NCBI GenBank assembly: GCA_021812785.1
Contig: JAKAMR010000061.1
Location: 1-17,742 of the forward strand
DNA length: 17,742 nucleotides
Source: Nitrospirota bacterium
GTDB taxonomy: Bacteria; Nitrospirota; Thermodesulfovibrionia; Thermodesulfovibrionales; JdFR-88
Reading direction: 5' to 3'
Shown here piece after piece: positions 15,633-17,742 of this stretch (position 1 is its first letter; the number at the start of each line of letters is the position of its first letter). Below the pieces are notes generated by a model, which worked only from the letters and a program-made list of their open reading frames with translations, had not been told where the DNA came from and did no database searches. The position numbers and the translations under genes are program-made.

Positions 15633-15663
15633 TTTCAAGGCAAAAAATAAAATGTTTTATAAT
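15633..15663 (+). promoter_or_regulatory. Promoter candidate of the cupin gene
   Basis: A perfect TATAAT at 15658-15663 has TTTCAA 19 bp upstream (15633-15638). Transcription would start near 15670, about 30 nt before the ATG. The layout, perfect -10 with a 19-bp spacer, repeats that of the promoter at 101-131. Confidence 0.5.
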
Positions 15664-15699
15664 GCAGTTTGAATTTCTGTTTAAAAAGGAGCGGGAGGA

Positions 15700-16065
15700 A
15701 TGGAACCGATCATATCACGCGCCGGCTCCCACAAGGAATTTTTCATCCCGGAGGGATGCTACATCGTGGAATCCTGGAACACGGAGGCCGACAGGGCCGT
15801 CTCCATAGCCAGGGCGCGCGTTTTGCCTGGCGTTACCACCAAGGCGCACAGGCTGCATGGGATCGAGGAAAGATATCTGATAATGGAAGGGACTGGAATT
15901 GTGAAGATAGGCAACATGCCAGTACAGGAGGTCAGGCCTGGCGACGTGGTTTTTATCCCGGCCGGCTGCGCCCAGCAGATATCGAACTCCGGCGGAAATG
16001 ACCTGGTCTTCTATGCGGTCTGTACGCCGGCGTTCGATCAGGCAGGCTACGAAAGCCTGGAGTAA
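15700..16065 (+). CDS. Small single-domain cupin
   Basis: A 121-aa cytosolic beta-barrel protein of the cupin_2 type. Cupin motif 1 is HRLHGIEERYLIMEG (H50, H53, E57), motif 2 is GDVVFIPAGCAQQISN (81-96). The position that normally holds the last metal-binding His of motif 2 is Gln (Q92), so the metal site is either three-residue or altered. My memory of related short cupins (…VFIPAG..QRI.NTG..DLVF…CTP) is that Gln is usual in this subfamily, so this need not mean loss of function. Start chosen at ATG 15700 with AAGGAG at 15686-15691. It has its own TATAAT box and no operon partner. Substrate unknown; enzymatic or ligand-binding roles are both possible. Confidence 0.85.
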   Translation: MEPIISRAGSHKEFFIPEGCYIVESWNTEADRAVSIARARVLPGVTTKAHRLHGIEERYLIMEGTGIVKIGNMPVQEVRPGDVVFIPAGCAQQISNSGGNDLVFYAVCTPAFDQAGYESLE

Positions 16066-16095
16066 TGGGATGCCTGATTTTAAATTGAAAATGCA

Positions 16096-16129
16096 GGCAG
16101 TGCAAGGTATGAATTTGTGACCTACTGCC
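16096..16129. repeat. Bulged inverted repeat after the cupin gene
   Basis: GGCAGT-(GCA)-AGGT pairs with ACCT-ACTGCC: ten base pairs with a 3-nt bulge and an 11-nt loop. It lies 30 bp after the cupin stop, without a T tract. It may act as a transcript-end stabiliser or be a REP-type element. Confidence 0.45.
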
Positions 16130-16152
16130 GGATGCAAGCCTACCTTTCTGCT

Positions 16153-16191
16153 GGGGGCACATTCCACTGCATTTTCCAGAAATATGCCCCC
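16153..16191. repeat. Inverted repeat between convergent genes
   Basis: GGGGGCA (16153-16159) and TGCCCCC (16185-16191) form a 7-bp GC-rich stem with a 25-nt loop, just beyond the stop of the 60-aa gene. No U tract, so a factor-independent terminator is doubtful. Confidence 0.35.
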
Positions 16192-16200
16192 CGTTCTATC

Positions 16201-16383
16201 CTATTTGTAAATGTAAGCGTTCAGTCCGATGATCAATGCTTTTCCGTCTATCGTGACGGATGTCTTCATGTTCCCCCGCGTGCTGGCTACCACGAGCGTC
16301 TTGCCTGAAGCGCTTGGAGTGGGCTCCTCCAGGTCGCATGTGATGATAAGCTTGTTGCCTTCGATCTTCGCGTCTATTGCCAT
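16201..16383 (-). CDS. Small 60-aa protein, function unknown
   Basis: A 60-aa protein with alternating polar and hydrophobic residues, probably all beta. Notable parts are the start MAIDAKIEGNKLIIT, the central SASGKTLVVASTRGN and the end IIGLNAYIYK. I recall short proteins with the SASGKTL-VAST-GN pattern across several phyla and phages, without function. The ATG is preceded by GAGGTG about ten bases upstream, and TATAAA lies further upstream on the minus strand, so it is probably transcribed alone. No signal peptide; one Cys. It sits between a convergent cupin gene and the terminator of the panC operon. Confidence 0.75.
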   Translation of the reverse strand: MAIDAKIEGNKLIITCDLEEPTPSASGKTLVVASTRGNMKTSVTIDGKALIIGLNAYIYK

Positions 16384-16492
16384 TTTTTATTTCACCTCTG
16401 CGTATGGCGCCCCTGTTTTTATAAAAAAGAAAAAAATTTCCTAAAAAGATTCTTTGGAAAAGCCGGACCTTCTTTCAATGCGGCGCGTCCCC

Positions 16493-16527
16493 AAAAACCC
16501 CTTTCTCTTTGCCGGGGAAAGGTTTTT
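16493..16527 (-). terminator. Intrinsic terminator of the panC operon
   Basis: AAAAACC and GGTTTTT (16493-16499 and 16521-16527) extend, after a 2-nt bulge, into TTTC/GAAA pairs with a GC-containing loop. Read on the minus strand the stem ends in TTTTT and lies about 75 bp after the stop of the thioredoxin-fold gene. The structure is near symmetric and may work in both directions. Confidence 0.6.
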
Positions 16528-16603
16528 GTTTTGTGTATGACGGGACTCGCTAGCAAAATTTTCAGGGGACGGCTTTTTGCTTTTTCTTTTTGTTTTTGCT
16601 TGT

Positions 16604-16969
16604 TCAGTGCAGTGGGCCGGAGGAGATTATCTTCTCCACTTCGACTTTTATGAGTGTTGAGGGTATGCCCCCGTGTATCTTGGGTACGCCGTTTATAAGC
16701 ACAATGGGCGCGGTTATGATACCCTGGTTCAGCAGTTCCCTTATTTCGGAGAAGCCATCCGCGTCGTCATTGAAAAGGTCTATATATTCAACGCTCGTCA
16801 CAGAAGGATAGTTGTAGTTGAGGTCGTTTCTCAACTCGTTGGCTATCAGCTGGTTTTGCTCCTGTTCGCCGAAGCCTGAATCCGTGCCCGGAATCCAGTT
16901 GGCCGGATTGTCTAGTATCTGTATATGGACCCTGTTTAACATTTTTGTCTGATTTTTTTCCCTTTGCAT
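16604..16969 (-). CDS. Cysteine-free thioredoxin-fold protein
   Basis: A 121-aa protein with the thioredoxin-like pattern: beta strand RVHIQILDN near 13-21, helix 35-50, strand SVEYIDLF near 59-66, then ITAPIVLING (85-94), where P88 sits in the place of the conserved cis-proline, and a C-terminal helix. There is no cysteine in the whole protein and the usual CxxC site is replaced by residues around NWIPGTDSG, so redox catalysis is unlikely. Its layout recalls the YuzD/DUF1462 group, which is a tentative match only. The ATG directly follows the panC TAA with no base between and no ribosome binding site, so translation is probably coupled to panC. An alternative start at M10 (16942) lacks a well-spaced ribosome binding site. 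Role unknown. Confidence 0.7.
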   Translation of the reverse strand: MQREKNQTKMLNRVHIQILDNPANWIPGTDSGFGEQEQNQLIANELRNDLNYNYPSVTSVEYIDLFNDDADGFSEIRELLNQGIITAPIVLINGVPKIHGGIPSTLIKVEVEKIISSGPLH

Positions 16970-17742
16970 TTATTTTAAATCATTTACCAGAAGGTTGTCT
17001 ATAAGCCTGGTTGTCCCCACAACCACCGCTCCAGCCAAAACCACGTTGTTTTTTTCAATGATTACAAGTTCTTTCAGTGTTTCAGCGTCATATGCGGATA
17101 TGTACTGTACCTGGCTGACGAGCGGTTCTTCAGAGAGCGCCTTGCGCATGATCCCTCCGATCAGGCCCGCCTCCCTCTGCCCCTCCTTTAGCGCTTTTGC
17201 TCCTGCCTGAAGGGCGCGGTAGAGGGCGGCAGCCGCCTTCCTTTCCTCCGGCTTGAGATATGCGTTCCTGGAGCTCAAGGCCAGCCCGCCGGACTCTCTC
17301 ACTGTCGGGCAGACTATCACCTCCAGGGGCAGGTCCAGGTCCCTGGCCATCCTTTTGATGATAGCGGCCTGCTGGTAATCCTTTTGCCCGAAATAGGCCC
17401 TGGACGGCTGGACTATGTTAAAGAGTTTCAGCACCACCGTTGCCACGCCCTGGAAATGGCCCGGTCTGAACGGCCCGCACATGGCCCCGGACATTCCCTC
17501 TATTTCGACCCTGGTGGAAAAATCAGGCGGGTACATGGTTTCCTTCTCAGGCAGGAACACGAGGTCGGCCAGGCCTTCCAGTTTCTCCAGGTCGTCTCCC
17601 ACGGACCTCGGATAACGGTCGAAATCCTCCCCCGGGGAAAACTGGGTGGGGTTTACGAATATGCTTGCCACGACGATATCGTTTTCAGCCCTTGCCGTTC
17701 TCAGCAGGGACAAGTGTCCTTCATTCAGGGCGCCCATGGTCG
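16970..17742 (-). CDS. panC: Pantothenate synthetase (pantoate--beta-alanine ligase), N-terminus beyond the window
   Basis: The frame stays open to the right edge (257 codons visible), so the first 25-30 residues are missing; the codons ACC-ATG at the edge match the PTMG of the usual VPTMGAL segment and this ATG is not the start. PanC joins pantoate and beta-alanine with ATP to form pantothenate for coenzyme A. Visible motifs: MGALNEGHLSL (nucleotide-binding HxGH region), FVNPTQF, the FGQKDYQQ motif, and ESGGLALSSRN near the phosphate-binding loop. The first His of HxGH is Asn here (codon at 17723-17725), which is unusual because this residue helps activate ATP in characterised enzymes. The downstream thioredoxin-fold gene is translationally coupled; other pan genes would lie to the right. 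Confidence 0.93.
   Translation of the reverse strand, partial: TMGALNEGHLSLLRTARAENDIVVASIFVNPTQFSPGEDFDRYPRSVGDDLEKLEGLADLVFLPEKETMYPPDFSTRVEIEGMSGAMCGPFRPGHFQGVATVVLKLFNIVQPSRAYFGQKDYQQAAIIKRMARDLDLPLEVIVCPTVRESGGLALSSRNAYLKPEERKAAAALYRALQAGAKALKEGQREAGLIGGIMRKALSEEPLVSQVQYISAYDAETLKELVIIEKNNVVLAGAVVVGTTRLIDNLLVNDLK

Overview
The window reads as chromosomal DNA of a Gram-negative, probably anaerobic environmental bacterium. A Nitrospirota or former Deltaproteobacteria lineage is my guess. The grounds are a Re-citrate-synthase-like gene paired with isocitrate dehydrogenase, giant lipobox proteins made of NHL/Vgb-type propellers, a STAND-type ATPase fused to an OmpR/BTAD (SARP-like) activator, and a dispersed short palindrome. 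This taxonomic placement is an inference; no rRNA or tRNA gene is present.

Region 1 (1-3860, + strand) is a compact operon. A TATAAT promoter precedes a DRE-TIM metallolyase (homocitrate synthase or, more likely, Re-citrate synthase), an isocitrate/isopropylmalate-family dehydrogenase with isocitrate-type residues, and a CNNM/CorC-type membrane protein with DUF21, CBS and CorC_HlyC domains. It ends in a strong bidirectional terminator. The first two genes would make citrate and oxidise isocitrate to 2-oxoglutarate for glutamate supply.

Region 2 (3992-14552, - strand) is the accessory part and the most interesting. Transcription runs right to left: a large STAND/TPR/winged-helix/BTAD regulator, a small 67-aa YIIRIYRRD-type protein, a 1033-aa modular lipoprotein, a decayed copy of the small gene, and a 1126-aa lipoprotein. 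The [small gene + giant lipoprotein] unit has been tandemly duplicated. The downstream small gene is now broken. The two lipoproteins keep the same N-terminal half but carry different C-terminal modules: an Ig-like domain plus Vgb/NHL propeller in one, and an Asp-box (SxDGxxW) propeller in the other. An 11-bp tandem repeat between the regulator and the cassette resembles the direct-repeat operators used by SARP regulators.

Region 3 (14590-16192, + strand) holds a secreted LysM + YkuD L,D-transpeptidase divergent from the regulator, then a small cupin with its own TATAAT box, then two hairpins in a convergent intergenic gap.

Region 4 (16201-17742, - strand) holds a 60-aa conserved-looking protein of unknown function, a terminator, a cysteine-free thioredoxin-fold protein whose start codon directly abuts the panC stop, and panC itself, which is cut by the right edge of the window.
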